Assembly: GCA_022841325.1 (NCBI GenBank)
Contig: JALHRS010000005.1
Span: 62,001 to 126,000 of the forward strand
Origin: Lysobacterales bacterium
Lineage (GTDB): Bacteria > Pseudomonadota > Gammaproteobacteria > Xanthomonadales > SZUA-5
Direction: 5' to 3'
Length of the DNA stretch: 64,000 nucleotides
Shown: piece after piece, positions 9,441-18,698 of the stretch
How the letters are laid out: every line of letters starts with the position of its first letter
Position numbering within the stretch: the first letter of the stretch is position 1
The notes under the pieces: generated by a model
Databases searched by the model: none
What the model was told of the DNA's origin: nothing
Seen by the model: the letters and a program-made list of their open reading frames with translations, nothing else
Made by a program: the position numbers and the translations under genes

Positions 9441-12082
9441 CGCGATCCGCGGCTGACAAGCCTGCGCCGGCCACGGAATTGAGCCGCCGTCGCGAGCAAC
9501 TGGAACTGTTCCGTACCGAGATCAAGCAGCGCTTTCGCGACAGCGGCCATGCCAGCGCCTGTGTACGGGCCATCTCCAGCCGTATCGACAAGGAATTACG
9601 GGCCCTCTGGGCCCAGACAGTGGCCTCGAAAGTCCCGGCCGAATCGTCCGGGGGTGCGCCCAGCGCCTGCCTGATCGCGACCGGCGGATACGGCCGCGGG
9701 CAACTGTTTCCCAGCTCTGATGTAGACATACTCGTCCTGTGCGCCGAGGGCCGCAGCCCGGCGCTGGACAGCGCGGTCCGCGCCTTTCTGGCTGGCGCCT
9801 GGGACCTGGGTCTGGAACTCTCCCAGGCCGTACGCACCCTGCCCGGCCTGATCGAGTTCGCCCGCGAGGATCAGGCGGGCTACACGGCCCTGCTTGACGC
9901 CCGCTACCTGTGCGGCGATCGCAGCCTCAGTCAGCAGATGCAAGCGCAGTTGCAGGCGCCGGATCTGTGGCCGCCGGCGGATTTTCTGCGGGCCAAGGTG
10001 GCAGAGCGCGATGAGCGCCACAGCCGCCATGCTGATACCGCCCACAATCTGGAACCCAATCTCAAGAACGGTCGTGGCGCCCTGCGCGATCTGCAGACTA
10101 CACGCTGGATCGCCAAGCGCTGTTTCGGCGTGTCACGCTGGCCGGCGCTGGTGGAACTGGGATTGCTCGAGGCCGACGAGGCGCGCCGGCTGGCACGGGC
10201 CGAGGCCTGGCTGTGCAACCTGCGCTTTGCGCTGCATGTGATCAGCGGCAGACACGAGGAACGCGTGCTTTTCGATCACCAGCCGGCGCTGGCGGCGCTG
10301 TTCAATCGCCCGGGCTCACATCCGCGCGAGCATCCGATCGAATCCCTGATGCACCGCTACTTCCGCGCTGCCGGTGATATCGATCGGCTCTCGCAGGCGC
10401 TGATCGAGCGCATGGCCAGACGGGTCGAACAGGTGCACACGCCGCTGGCGACCATTGCCGGCAGCCAGCATTTCGGCCTGCGCGAAGAGGCCATCGAAGC
10501 CCTCGACAGCTACCAGGGCTTCACCGCCCCGGCGGATCTGATGGAACCCTTCCAGTGCCTGACACGCAACAGCAGTTCGCGCACGCTGGGGCCTGACCTC
10601 GCCCAGGCGCTGGCCAAGGCTCTGCCCAGGTTTCGGCGTGCACTCGCCCACGATCGCCTGGCCCACGAGGCGCTGGAATCGATATTGCGCACACGCCGCC
10701 CCTTCCGCGCCTTGAGCGAAATGCATCGCCATGGCCTGCTCGGCGCGCTGCTGCCCACCTTTGCGCGCGTCTCCGGACGCATGCAGTACGACTTGTTCCA
10801 TGTCTACACCGTCGATCAGCACACGCTGTTCCTGATCCGCAATCTGGAACGTTTCTTCGAACCCGAGCCCGACAAGCAGTTCGAGCTGGCGCACGAACTG
10901 GCCCAGCGCGTGCGCCAGCCGGAGCTGCTGTTCTATGCCGGCATCTTTCACGACATCGCCAAGGGCCGCGGCGGCGACCACTCGCAGCTCGGTGCCGGCG
11001 ATGCCCGCCGCTACCTGCGAACCATGGGCTGCGCCCGCGCCGATATCGAGATGGTGGCCTGGCTGGTCGAGAATCATCTGCTGATGTCGGTCACAGCGCA
11101 GAAGCAGGACATCCAGGATCCCGAGGTGGTGCGCCGTTTCGCCGAGAAGGTCGGTGACTGGGAACGGCTGGAATGCCTGTACCTGCTGACCGTGGCTGAT
11201 ATCCGCGCCACCAATCCCAAGCTCTGGAACGGCTGGAAGAGCAAGTTGCTGAGCGATCTCTACCAGGCCACCCGATTCCAGCTGCGGCGCGGCACCGATC
11301 AGCCGGTCAACCGCCAGGACCGGGTGCGCGCCACCCGCCTCAAGGCGCTGGAGTTGCTGACCGGCGAAGGCTGCATGTTCAGCGCCGTCGAGGCGCTCTG
11401 GGATGACTTCCCGGAACAGAGCTTCTGGCGCTACACACCCGATCAGTTGCGCTGGCTGACCCATGCCATCGTCAGCGGCGGCCGGCCCGGCCAGCCCCTG
11501 ATCGCGGTCCGCGCGGTGGGCGGCGGTGGCACCCGCGAGATTTTCGTGCGCGTTCCCGACCAGGCCGGCATCTTTGCCACGATCACCTCGATGCTGGATC
11601 GCATGGATCTGTCGGTCATTGCGGCGCGGATCATGACCTGCAAGTCCAGACACACGCTGGACACCTTCCAGGTGCTGGACATGCGCAAGGAAGAGCAGGA
11701 TTCGATGACCCGCAATCTGGAAATCCAGATGGCGCTGAACATGGCTTTTGCCGAGAAACCGCTGAAACCGCGTCTGGCCAAGCGCCGGGCCACCCGCGAA
11801 CAGCGTTTGTTCAAGTTTCCGCCTCGCATCGCCTTCGAATCGCGCGGCGACGACAGCGGCACCCTGCTGTCCCTGGTCTGCGCCGATCGCCCCGGTCTGC
11901 TGGCCAGCGTCGCCCACGCCTTCAAGGACGCCGATGTGCGCGTGCATTCGGCACGCATCGCCACCTTCGGCGAGCGCGCCGAGGATTTCTTCACCGTCAC
12001 CACCCAGGACGGCCAGAAACTCGACGCCGCCGGTGCCGAACGCCTGCGCGAAGCGCTGCTGGCACGCGTCAGCGACAGCTGA
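9437..12082 (+). CDS. glnD: Bifunctional uridylyltransferase/uridylyl-removing enzyme GlnD
   Basis: GlnD uridylylates and deuridylylates PII in response to glutamine and so sets nitrogen assimilation. Domains in order: nucleotidyltransferase with GGYGRGQLFPSSDVDILV, a GlnD-type linker, an HD domain with FHDIAKGRGGDHS and 'VENHLLM', and two C-terminal ACT domains ('VPDQAGIFATITSMLD', 'CADRPGLLASVAHAF'). I chose TTG 9437 (MTRSAADK..., 881 residues): GGAGA lies 6 nt upstream and the codon overlaps the map stop as TTGA. Earlier in-frame ATGs would lie deep inside map. Confidence 0.95.
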   Translation: MTRSAADKPAPATELSRRREQLELFRTEIKQRFRDSGHASACVRAISSRIDKELRALWAQTVASKVPAESSGGAPSACLIATGGYGRGQLFPSSDVDILVLCAEGRSPALDSAVRAFLAGAWDLGLELSQAVRTLPGLIEFAREDQAGYTALLDARYLCGDRSLSQQMQAQLQAPDLWPPADFLRAKVAERDERHSRHADTAHNLEPNLKNGRGALRDLQTTRWIAKRCFGVSRWPALVELGLLEADEARRLARAEAWLCNLRFALHVISGRHEERVLFDHQPALAALFNRPGSHPREHPIESLMHRYFRAAGDIDRLSQALIERMARRVEQVHTPLATIAGSQHFGLREEAIEALDSYQGFTAPADLMEPFQCLTRNSSSRTLGPDLAQALAKALPRFRRALAHDRLAHEALESILRTRRPFRALSEMHRHGLLGALLPTFARVSGRMQYDLFHVYTVDQHTLFLIRNLERFFEPEPDKQFELAHELAQRVRQPELLFYAGIFHDIAKGRGGDHSQLGAGDARRYLRTMGCARADIEMVAWLVENHLLMSVTAQKQDIQDPEVVRRFAEKVGDWERLECLYLLTVADIRATNPKLWNGWKSKLLSDLYQATRFQLRRGTDQPVNRQDRVRATRLKALELLTGEGCMFSAVEALWDDFPEQSFWRYTPDQLRWLTHAIVSGGRPGQPLIAVRAVGGGGTREIFVRVPDQAGIFATITSMLDRMDLSVIAARIMTCKSRHTLDTFQVLDMRKEEQDSMTRNLEIQMALNMAFAEKPLKPRLAKRRATREQRLFKFPPRIAFESRGDDSGTLLSLVCADRPGLLASVAHAFKDADVRVHSARIATFGERAEDFFTVTTQDGQKLDAAGAERLREALLARVSDS

Positions 12083-12108
12083 CAACCTTGCGCCGCGCCC
12101 ATGTCAAT

Positions 12109-12132
12109 GTAGGAGCGACCTCGCGTCGCGAC
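12109..12132. repeat. GTAGGAGCGACC palindromic unit, family C variant
   Basis: GTAGGAGCGACCTCGCGTCG is a single GTAG-headed palindrome whose CGACC...GGTCG arms differ from the CCGCGA type. Near-identical units lie at 23256-23280 and, inverted, at 23214-23239. Confidence 0.7.
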
Positions 12133-12186
12133 CGTAGCCATCGGAATACGACACCAGCAGATCGTCTCTCTCGCTGGCGGGTGAGA

Positions 12187-12300
12187 GCATCAACGCGGAG
12201 AACGCTGAGGGCCGCTGAGAACGCGGAGAAAAGCCAAGTGGATCTGGGCAAGCTCCTCTCTGCGTTCTTTGCGCCCCTCGGCGTTCTCTGCGTTCGGCTA
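12187..12300. repeat. Large imperfect inverted repeat of CGCGGAGAACGC words
   Basis: The left arm repeats ACGCGGAGAACGC and GAGAACGCGGAGAA; the right arm reads CTCTGCGTTCTTTGCG and CGGCGTTCTCTGCGTTCGG. The arms are about 45 nt around a 25-nt centre. A relative with diverged words lies at 44036-44163. It has no coding capacity and looks like a MITE-like or REP-type structure. Confidence 0.6.
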
Positions 12301-12508
12301 CTGCCAACAGCGCATCCCGGTTCCCGGTCTTCGTCCCCGGCGCCAGACTCCATGGTCGCGACGCAAGGCCCCCTGCTGTGGGCTTCAGCCGCGACCAGTG
12401 GCTCCATTCTGCCGAACAAAGCCATCGCGGACTGAGTCCGCTCCCACAGTCCCGCAGGCACTGGCGCAATCTCGTAGCATCGGCCGCTGACTTTCAAGGA
12501 TTCCCCTC

Positions 12509-13339
12509 ATGAGCACATCCAACCCGGATTTGTCCGAACTGATCAACCGCGCCTTCGAGGCCCGCAACGAGTACGCCCCGGATCGGGTGCCGGCCGAGGT
12601 CGCGGGCGCTGTTGAGACCGTGATGGAAGGCCTGGAATCGGGGCAGCTGCGAGTGGCCGAGCCGGTGGCTGGCGGCTGGCAGGTCCATGAATGGATCAAG
12701 AAGGCGGTGCTGCTGTATTTCCGCATCAATCCCACCGTGGCCATGCCCGCCAGTCCGGCCAACTTCTACGACAAGGTGCCGCTGCGTTTTGCCGAGGCCG
12801 GAGATGCGCAGTTCAAGGCCGTCGGCGCCCGCATCGTGCCGGGCGCGGTGATTCGCCGCGGCGCCCACGTCGCCAGCAATGTCGTGGTGATGCCGAGCTT
12901 CATCAACATCGGCGCCCATGTCGGCGCCGGCACCATGGTCGACACCTGGGCCACGGTGGGTTCCTGCGCCCAGATCGGCCGCAACGTGCACCTGTCCGGC
13001 GGCGCCGGCATCGGCGGCGTGCTGGAACCGTTGCAGGCAACGCCCACCATCATCGAGGACGACTGCTTCATCGGCGCCCGTTCCGAAGTCGTCGAAGGCG
13101 TGATCGTCGAGCGTGGCAGCGTCATCGGCATGGGCGTATTCCTCGGCCAGAGCACGCGCATCTATGACCGCGCCAGCAAGACCGTCAGTTATGGCCGTGT
13201 GCCGGCGGGATCGGTGGTGGTTGCGGGTAGCCTGCCGGCCGCCGATGGCAGCCACAGCCTGTACGCCGCCATCATCGTCAAGCGCGTCGATGAGCGCACC
13301 CGCGCCAAGACCAGCTTGAATGAGCTGCTGCGGGAGTGA
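12509..13339 (+). CDS. dapD: Tetrahydrodipicolinate N-succinyltransferase
   Basis: DapD transfers succinyl from succinyl-CoA to tetrahydrodipicolinate in the lysine/meso-diaminopimelate pathway. The N-terminal helical part ([19 protein letters not shown]) is followed by [10 protein letters not shown] and a left-handed beta-helix of hexapeptide repeats ([20 protein letters not shown], '[24 protein letters not shown]'). The 276 residues match the family. Its partner dapE lies about 560 bp downstream with one small gene between. The two arms of a palindromic repeat pair separate it from that gene. Confidence 0.97.
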   Translation: MSTSNPDLSELINRAFEARNEYAPDRVPAEVAGAVETVMEGLESGQLRVAEPVAGGWQVHEWIKKAVLLYFRINPTVAMPASPANFYDKVPLRFAEAGDAQFKAVGARIVPGAVIRRGAHVASNVVVMPSFINIGAHVGAGTMVDTWATVGSCAQIGRNVHLSGGAGIGGVLEPLQATPTIIEDDCFIGARSEVVEGVIVERGSVIGMGVFLGQSTRIYDRASKTVSYGRVPAGSVVVAGSLPAADGSHSLYAAIIVKRVDERTRAKTSLNELLRE

Positions 13340-13352
13340 TAAAGCTGCTTTC

Positions 13353-13421
13353 GTAGGTCCAGACTTGTCTGGACGCTCTTGGTGACGTGAAAGGAAAGCG
13401 TCCAGACAAGTCTGGACCTAC
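13353..13421. repeat. Paired GTAG-type palindromic repeat, family A
   Basis: GTAG at the left end and CTAC at the right end enclose two inverted TCCAGACTTGTCTGGA-type cores around a short spacer. It lies 14 bp after dapD. It is the best-preserved single pair of this family in the window. Confidence 0.88.
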
Positions 13422-13456
13422 AGCAGCGAAGAGCTGTTGCGGCGTCACGGGCATTG

Positions 13457-13481
13457 ATCGCGGATGAATCCGCTCCCACAG
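13457..13481. repeat. Family C repeat arm
   Basis: TCGCGGATGAATCCGCTCCC is a single arm of the family-C palindrome, located between dapD and the ArsC-like gene. Confidence 0.65.
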
Positions 13482-13530
13482 ATGCCGCACCGTTGCTGAA
13501 CATCCAATCCAGATCCGGAACACATCGCTG

Positions 13531-13905
13531 ATGACACAACCGCCTACCCTCACCCTCCATGGTCTCCCCCATTGCGACACCTGCAAGAAAGCCCGTGCCT
13601 GGCTGACGGCGCGCGGCATCGCCCATGAATTCATCGACTATCGGGCCCAGCCGCTGGCACCGGCACGACTGGAGCAGGCAGCAGCGGCGCTGGGCTGGGA
13701 CAAGCTGGTCAATCGCGCCAGCACCACCTGGCGACAGCTGGAGGAAGCTGACAAGGCCACCGCGACGACCCGTGAATGGCTGGAACTGCTGGCCCGCCAT
13801 CCCACCCTGATCCGCCGGCCGCTGCTGATCGACGGCGACCACTTTGACGCGGGCTTCAATGAATCCCGCTACGCTGCACACTTTGTACCCGGAGCCGATG
13901 CGTGA
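13531..13905 (+). CDS. ArsC/Spx-family thioredoxin-fold protein (YffB-like)
   Basis: A 124-residue protein of the arsenate reductase/Spx superfamily. It has the N-terminal redox motif HCDTCKKARAWL (Cys at about 16 and 19), a thioredoxin-like fold pattern, and a C-terminal 'HPTLIRRPLLIDG' segment typical of ArsC-like proteins. The substrate is unknown. In E. coli the related yffB also lies directly upstream of dapE, so this is most likely the YffB orthologue rather than a true arsenate reductase. Its stop overlaps the GTG start of dapE (GTGA). Confidence 0.88.
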   Translation: MTQPPTLTLHGLPHCDTCKKARAWLTARGIAHEFIDYRAQPLAPARLEQAAAALGWDKLVNRASTTWRQLEEADKATATTREWLELLARHPTLIRRPLLIDGDHFDAGFNESRYAAHFVPGADA

Positions 13906-15035
13906 CTGATGCCGTCCTGAAACTGACCGAAGAACTGATCTCGCGGGCATCGGTGACGCCCGACGATGCCGGCTGCCAGACACTGATCGCCGATCGCCTC
14001 GGCGCGGCCGGCTTCGAGATTCATCATCTGCGTTTCGGCGACACCGACAACCTCTGGGCCACCCATGGCCAGGGCGCGCCGGTGCTGGCGCTGGTCGGCC
14101 ACACCGATGTCGTCCCCACCGGGCCACTGGAACACTGGCATAGCCCGCCCTTCGAGCCCAGCCATCGCGACGGCCGCCTGTACGGCCGTGGCGCGGCCGA
14201 CATGAAATCTTCCATCGCTGCGCTCACCCTGGCCGCCGAACGCTACGTCGCCGCCCATCCGGATCATCCGGGCACGCTGGCCATCCTCTACACCAGTGAT
14301 GAGGAAGGCCCGGCCAAGGACGGTATCCAGGCAGTCATGCCGTGGCTGGCGGAGCGCGGCATCAAGCTCGACTATGCGCTGATCGGCGAGCCCTCCTCCG
14401 GTGCCAGGCAAGGTGATCGAATTCGCATCGGCCGACGCGGATCCATGCACGGCTATCTGACCATCAAGGGTATCCAGGGCCACGTGGCCTACCCCGATCT
14501 GGCACGCAATCCCATCCATCAGTTCGCGCCGGCGCTGGTCGATCTGGTGCATACCCGCTTCGACGAGGGCAACAGCCATTTCCCGCCGACCTCCTTCCAG
14601 ATCTACGAGGTCAAGGCCGGCACCGGCGCCAACAACATCATTCCCGGCGAACTCAGCGTCAATTTCAACTTCCGCTATGGCACGGCATCCACTGAAGCCA
14701 GCCTGCGCGCGCAGGTCGAGGGCATCCTCAAGCGCCACGGCATCCAGTTCGAACTGCGCACGCGGGTGGCCAGCGCCCCCTTCCTGACCGAAAAGCGCGC
14801 ACTGATCGAAGCCGTGCGCGCTGCTTCCCGTGAGCATCTGGGCATCGATCCGGTCGAAGACACCGGCGGCGGCACCTCCGACGGCCGTTTCATCTCGCCG
14901 GCCGGCGCTGAAGTGGTCGAGCTCGGCCCGATCAACGACAGCATCCACAAGGTCAACGAATGGGTCAGCGTTGCCGATCTCGAGCCCCTCGCCCAAACCT
15001 ACCAGGGCGTCATCGAACGGCTACTGACTTCGTAG
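13902..15035 (+). CDS. dapE: Succinyl-diaminopimelate desuccinylase
   Basis: DapE is a di-zinc M20 hydrolase that releases LL-diaminopimelate from its N-succinyl form. Metal and catalytic motifs are intact: GHTDVVPTGP, YGRGAADMKSS, SDEEGPA, 'ALIGEPSS' and the C-terminal 'INDSIHKVNE' histidine. The 377 residues match the family. The GTG start overlaps the previous stop. The TAG stop lies inside the GTAG head of a repeat (15032-15035), so the last codon appears to have been fixed by repeat insertion. Confidence 0.97.
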   Translation: MTDAVLKLTEELISRASVTPDDAGCQTLIADRLGAAGFEIHHLRFGDTDNLWATHGQGAPVLALVGHTDVVPTGPLEHWHSPPFEPSHRDGRLYGRGAADMKSSIAALTLAAERYVAAHPDHPGTLAILYTSDEEGPAKDGIQAVMPWLAERGIKLDYALIGEPSSGARQGDRIRIGRRGSMHGYLTIKGIQGHVAYPDLARNPIHQFAPALVDLVHTRFDEGNSHFPPTSFQIYEVKAGTGANNIIPGELSVNFNFRYGTASTEASLRAQVEGILKRHGIQFELRTRVASAPFLTEKRALIEAVRAASREHLGIDPVEDTGGGTSDGRFISPAGAEVVELGPINDSIHKVNEWVSVADLEPLAQTYQGVIERLLTS

Positions 15036-15259
15036 CCCGATGTGGCGCGCAGCGCCTCACCGGGGCTCTTGCTGTTGTAGCCCGATGTGGCGCGAAGCGC
15101 CTCACCGGGGCTCTTTGCGTCACCGCCCGGACAGCGCTGCGCGCAGTTCGGGCTACAACAGCCGGGCACTCCTGCTCTCGTAGCCCGATGTGGCGCGAAG
15201 CGCCTCACCGGGGCTCTATGCATCACCGCCGGAACAGCGCTGCGCGCAGTGCGGGCTAC
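15032..15259. repeat. Cluster of GTAG-type palindromic repeats, family B
   Basis: Three direct copies of GTAGCCCGATGTGGCGC followed by AGCGCCTCACCGGGGCT start at 15032, 15077 and 15180. The second and third are each paired with an inverted partner ending TTCGGGCTAC or GCGGGCTACC (to about 15156 and 15259). This gives one single and two paired elements. Diverged relatives lie at 38720-38880 and 55055-55124. No gene is seen in 15036-15331. Confidence 0.88.
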
Positions 15260-15331
15260 CACAGTCGGGCAATCCACCCAATCCTGTCTTCCTCCACCTT
15301 TGCCGCCCCCGATCTGCGCTAATCTTCGCCG

Positions 15332-17356
15332 ATGCCCGCACGCCCGCCGATTCCGCACACGCTGATCTCCGACTCGCCAGCCGCTGCCAGGCCGAAGATC
15401 CGTCCGTCTAAGATGGGCAAATGGCGGGCGCTGGTGCTGGTGCTGGTGCACGTGCTGATCGGTCTGCACATCGCCCACTGGCTCAGCAGCGGCGAATCAC
15501 TGACGCCGGTGGAACCCTCGGAAGCGATGGCTTTCAGCCGCTCGTCGATCGTCAACACCGGTTTGCTGTTCTTCGCCGCCACCATTCTGCTGACCGCCGT
15601 CTTCGGACGTTTCTTCTGCGGCTGGGGCTGCCATGTGCTGGCGCTGCAGGACCTCTGCCGGCACTGGATGCTGAAACTCGGCATCACCCCACGGCCGTTG
15701 AAATCCAGGGCCCTGATGTGGGTGCCGGCACTGGCGTTTTTCTACATGTTCCTGTGGCCAGCGCTGTACCGACTGTGGATCGGCGACAGCCTGGGCGTGC
15801 GCGGCTACGAACTGACCACCTCCGAGTTCTGGGCGACATTCCCGGGCCTGATCGTCGGCGCACTGACCTTTCTGATCTGCGGATTCGCCTGCGTCTATTT
15901 CCTCGGCGCCAAGGGCTTCTGCACCTATGCCTGTCCCTATGGCGCGATCTTCTCGGCGGCCGATCGGGTGGCGCCGATGCGCATCCGTGTCACCGACGCC
16001 TGCGAGAGTTGCGGCCACTGCACGGCGGTCTGCAGCTCCAACGTCCGCGTACACGAGGAAGTGCGCGACTGGGGCATGGTGGTCTCACCCGGCTGCATGA
16101 AGTGCCAGGACTGCGTCAGCGTCTGCCCCAAGGGCGCGCTGTACTACGGCGCCGGTCCGATTCCGCTTTTCGCCAAACCCCGTCCGGGCCGGGTCATCAA
16201 GCCCAGGGCCGCGATACGCTGGGCTGACGAAATCCTGATGGTGCTGAGTTTCGCCCTCGCGTTCCTGATCCTGCGCGGGCTCTACGGCGCCGTGCCCTTC
16301 CTGATGGCGCTGGGCGCCGCGGCGGTGGTGGCCTTCCTGGCGCTGACAGCAGCGCAACTGATCCGCCAGCCCACCCTGGAGCGCCCGGGCATGCGCCTGA
16401 AACGGGGCGGCAGGCTGTTGCCGGCTGGGCGCGCGTTTGCCCTGGCCCTCGCTCTTCTGGGAGTTTTTCTCGCGCACAGTGCCTATCTGCAGATTCATCA
16501 GGAGCTGGGGGATCGCGCCTACGCCCAGACCGAGTTCCTGCGGCGTTCCGTGCTGGCGACACCGGATCAGCCGCCTGCTGTTTCCGACGAGATGCGCGCC
16601 GATATCGAATCGGCGCTGCCGCATCTGGGCAAGGTTCAGCGCTGGGGTCTCACGGCCACACTGGGAAATGCCGCCCGACTGGCCTGGCTGCAGGCGCTCA
16701 CCGGCAATGCCGAAGCCGCCGAGAACTACGCCAGAATGGCCATCGAGCGCGACGAACTGCCCGGAGAAATGCATCAGCTGCTGGCGCATCTGGCCCTGGC
16801 CAAAGGGGATGGCACGGCCGCGATCAGCGAGTGGAATCTGGCCATCGAAGCCGAGCCCGACCGCCCCGAGGCCTATCTGGCCCAGGGCCTGTTCCTCGCC
16901 CGCAATGGCGATGTCGCCACGGCACAGCTGGTCTTCGACCGTGGACTGGCGGCGCAGATCACCTCCCCGGAGCTCAGCTACAACGCTGGACTGGCGCGCG
17001 CACTCAGTGGCAAAGCCGAGGAATCGATCACGTTTTTCGAACACGCCCTGGCGCTCAATCCGCAGTATCTGGAAGCCAGGGAGAATCTTGCGGGCATGCT
17101 CGCCAGTCTCGGTCGCTACAAAGAGAGTGCCATGCAATTCCGGATTGCCCTGACCCAGAAGCCGGGGGACATCGATACCCGATTGCTGCTGGCCAGGGTT
17201 CTGGTTGAAGCGGGACAAGCCGCAGAGGCGAAAACCGAACTTCGTGAAGCATTGCAGATCGACCCCAGCAACACGCAAGCTCGCGCTATGCTTGAGATTC
17301 TCGGCGAGCAAGATTCCGGCGGATCACTGCCGCCCTCATCGGAACGCTCGAACTGA
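15332..17356 (+). CDS. CcoG/NapH-like membrane iron-sulfur protein fused to TPR repeats
   Basis: This 674-residue membrane protein has an N-terminal CcoG/RdxA/NapH-like half: membrane segments, the cysteine motifs GRFFCGWGCH and FCTYACPYGA, then two [4Fe-4S] motifs, CESCGHCTAVC from about residue 224 and CMKCQDCVSVCPKG from about 255. Two or three more membrane segments follow (residues ~305-400). The C-terminal third is TPR repeats ('NPQYLEARENLAGMLASLGR', 'DIDTRLLLARVLVEAGQ'). CcoG-type proteins move electrons for oxidase copper-site assembly, NapH-type to nitrate reductase. A TPR tail is not usual in either, so the partner is unknown. A role with the downstream cytochrome/TPR genes is possible. 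Confidence 0.85.
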   Translation: MPARPPIPHTLISDSPAAARPKIRPSKMGKWRALVLVLVHVLIGLHIAHWLSSGESLTPVEPSEAMAFSRSSIVNTGLLFFAATILLTAVFGRFFCGWGCHVLALQDLCRHWMLKLGITPRPLKSRALMWVPALAFFYMFLWPALYRLWIGDSLGVRGYELTTSEFWATFPGLIVGALTFLICGFACVYFLGAKGFCTYACPYGAIFSAADRVAPMRIRVTDACESCGHCTAVCSSNVRVHEEVRDWGMVVSPGCMKCQDCVSVCPKGALYYGAGPIPLFAKPRPGRVIKPRAAIRWADEILMVLSFALAFLILRGLYGAVPFLMALGAAAVVAFLALTAAQLIRQPTLERPGMRLKRGGRLLPAGRAFALALALLGVFLAHSAYLQIHQELGDRAYAQTEFLRRSVLATPDQPPAVSDEMRADIESALPHLGKVQRWGLTATLGNAARLAWLQALTGNAEAAENYARMAIERDELPGEMHQLLAHLALAKGDGTAAISEWNLAIEAEPDRPEAYLAQGLFLARNGDVATAQLVFDRGLAAQITSPELSYNAGLARALSGKAEESITFFEHALALNPQYLEARENLAGMLASLGRYKESAMQFRIALTQKPGDIDTRLLLARVLVEAGQAAEAKTELREALQIDPSNTQARAMLEILGEQDSGGSLPPSSERSN

Positions 17357-17381
17357 TCGTTCCTCGGTACCGGAGCAAGCA

Positions 17382-18656
17382 ATGCACGCAAGGCTCAAAT
17401 TTGTCACTCGGCTTGGAAATCTGATTTCCGTACTGGCCGTTATCGCGTTTTCCAGCGCCACGTATGCCGCTGCTGCGGGGCCGGATGTCACGGTGTTCTC
17501 GCTACCCAACATCACCAACTACGGTTCCGCCAACGGTATCCGCGGGTACTCGGTCGGCACCACCTCCTGCAACATCGGCGACGTGCCATTGAACTGGTGC
17601 AATCAGAGCGGTGGATGCGGCCTCGGCACGACCAGCGCCGATCATCCGGTGATCGCGCAGAACATGTATCGACTCAAGAATGGGCGTTTTGACCAGATCG
17701 GCGCGGGCTGGCTGAAGCATGGTTTCACCTCGCTGAACCAGACTTCTTCGGGTTGCGGATCGGGCACCTGCAGTCAGCCGCCCTTGGGTGGCCGTCAACT
17801 GGGCGTGGGTTGCACCGACCCCTACTCTTCCGGACTGAACGGCAGCTGGCCGCTGGGGCGAAAATCGGAGGTCAATGCCACCACGGGCGTGTTTCCCTTC
17901 CCCTTCACCCAGGGCGGCGCCCAGTCGGTCGCATGGAATCAGCGCGTGGCCGTGAGGGAATCAGACATGGAAGCCAGCCAGAATCCGGGGGCGCGTTTCT
18001 TCGTCGAGGGTCATTACGTGGCACCCGATGACGCAGCGACCGGAAACGGACTCAACAACGCGTCCTATCGCGAAGTCACGGTCGCCGCAGGCAGCTACGG
18101 CCTGAACCTGCAAGGCACCACCGTTCAGGAAAAGGCCGCCATCCAAGCCTGGCCGACCATCGACAACACGGTCGAGTTGATCAATGTCGATGTGCCTTCC
18201 GTGCCTGTGCAGCGTTTCCATGTCGCCCGCAAGGTCACCGAGGTGATACCTGGACAGCTTTGGCACTACGAATACGCCATCCACAACATGAATTCCGATC
18301 GCGCCGCCGACCAGTTGTCGATCGTCTTCGCCGGCAACACGATTTTCTCCGGTGTAGGCTTCAAGGATATCGACGCCCACTCCAACGAGCCTTTTGACAC
18401 CACGGACTGGACGCCCGCGACGTCGGCGGACACCGTGCAGTGGACGACACCGCCATTCCCGTCGGCGCCGAACAACGCCAATGCCCTGCGCTGGGCCACG
18501 ATGTACAACTTCTGGTTTGATGCCAATCGCCCGCCCAGTCAGATCAGCACCCACAACCTGAGGCTGTTCAAGGCCGGGTCGCCGGCATCCATGGCTTTCC
18601 TGGAAAACCTCAGTTTCGTGTTTGCCAACGGCTTCGAGGGCGCCAGCGGCAACTGA
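17382..18656 (+). CDS. Exported protein of unknown function with FANGFE terminus
   Basis: I do not recognise a functional domain. The ATG at 17382 gives a signal peptide (about residues 1-30, ending near ATYAAAAGP) and a 424-residue product. The mature part has several cysteines in short motifs (SCNIGD, WCNQSGGCGLG, SSGCGSGTC), fitting disulfide-bonded extracellular folding, and beta-rich sequence. It ends FVFANGFEGASGN. Short F-x-N-G-F-E-type tails recur in exported proteins of Lysobacterales (from memory) and may be a sorting or anchoring signal. It starts 25 bp after the Fe-S/TPR gene and may be co-transcribed with it. Confidence 0.75.
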   Translation: MHARLKFVTRLGNLISVLAVIAFSSATYAAAAGPDVTVFSLPNITNYGSANGIRGYSVGTTSCNIGDVPLNWCNQSGGCGLGTTSADHPVIAQNMYRLKNGRFDQIGAGWLKHGFTSLNQTSSGCGSGTCSQPPLGGRQLGVGCTDPYSSGLNGSWPLGRKSEVNATTGVFPFPFTQGGAQSVAWNQRVAVRESDMEASQNPGARFFVEGHYVAPDDAATGNGLNNASYREVTVAAGSYGLNLQGTTVQEKAAIQAWPTIDNTVELINVDVPSVPVQRFHVARKVTEVIPGQLWHYEYAIHNMNSDRAADQLSIVFAGNTIFSGVGFKDIDAHSNEPFDTTDWTPATSADTVQWTTPPFPSAPNNANALRWATMYNFWFDANRPPSQISTHNLRLFKAGSPASMAFLENLSFVFANGFEGASGN

Positions 18657-18698
18657 TCGCCACTGATCGCCCATGGGCAAACCGCAGTCACGGTAACC

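Larger units (their letters stand above)
12083..12508. other. glnD-dapD intergenic region rich in repeats
   Basis: This 426-bp region has no supported gene. It holds a GTAGGAGCGACC family-C unit (12109-12132), a large imperfect inverted repeat built from CGCGGAGAACGC-like words (12187-12300), and a second family-C arm ending CCGCTCCCAC (12424-12448) just before dapD. The dapD promoter must be here or upstream, but it is not obvious. Confidence 0.6.

Noticed and set aside
10316-12085. 589-codon minus-strand open frame antisense to glnD
   Set aside because: glnD has all its domains in the plus frame; the antisense product is low-complexity shadow sequence.
13531-13905. Annotation as arsenate reductase
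   Set aside because: The CxxC motif and the position before dapE match YffB-like proteins, and no ars genes are nearby.
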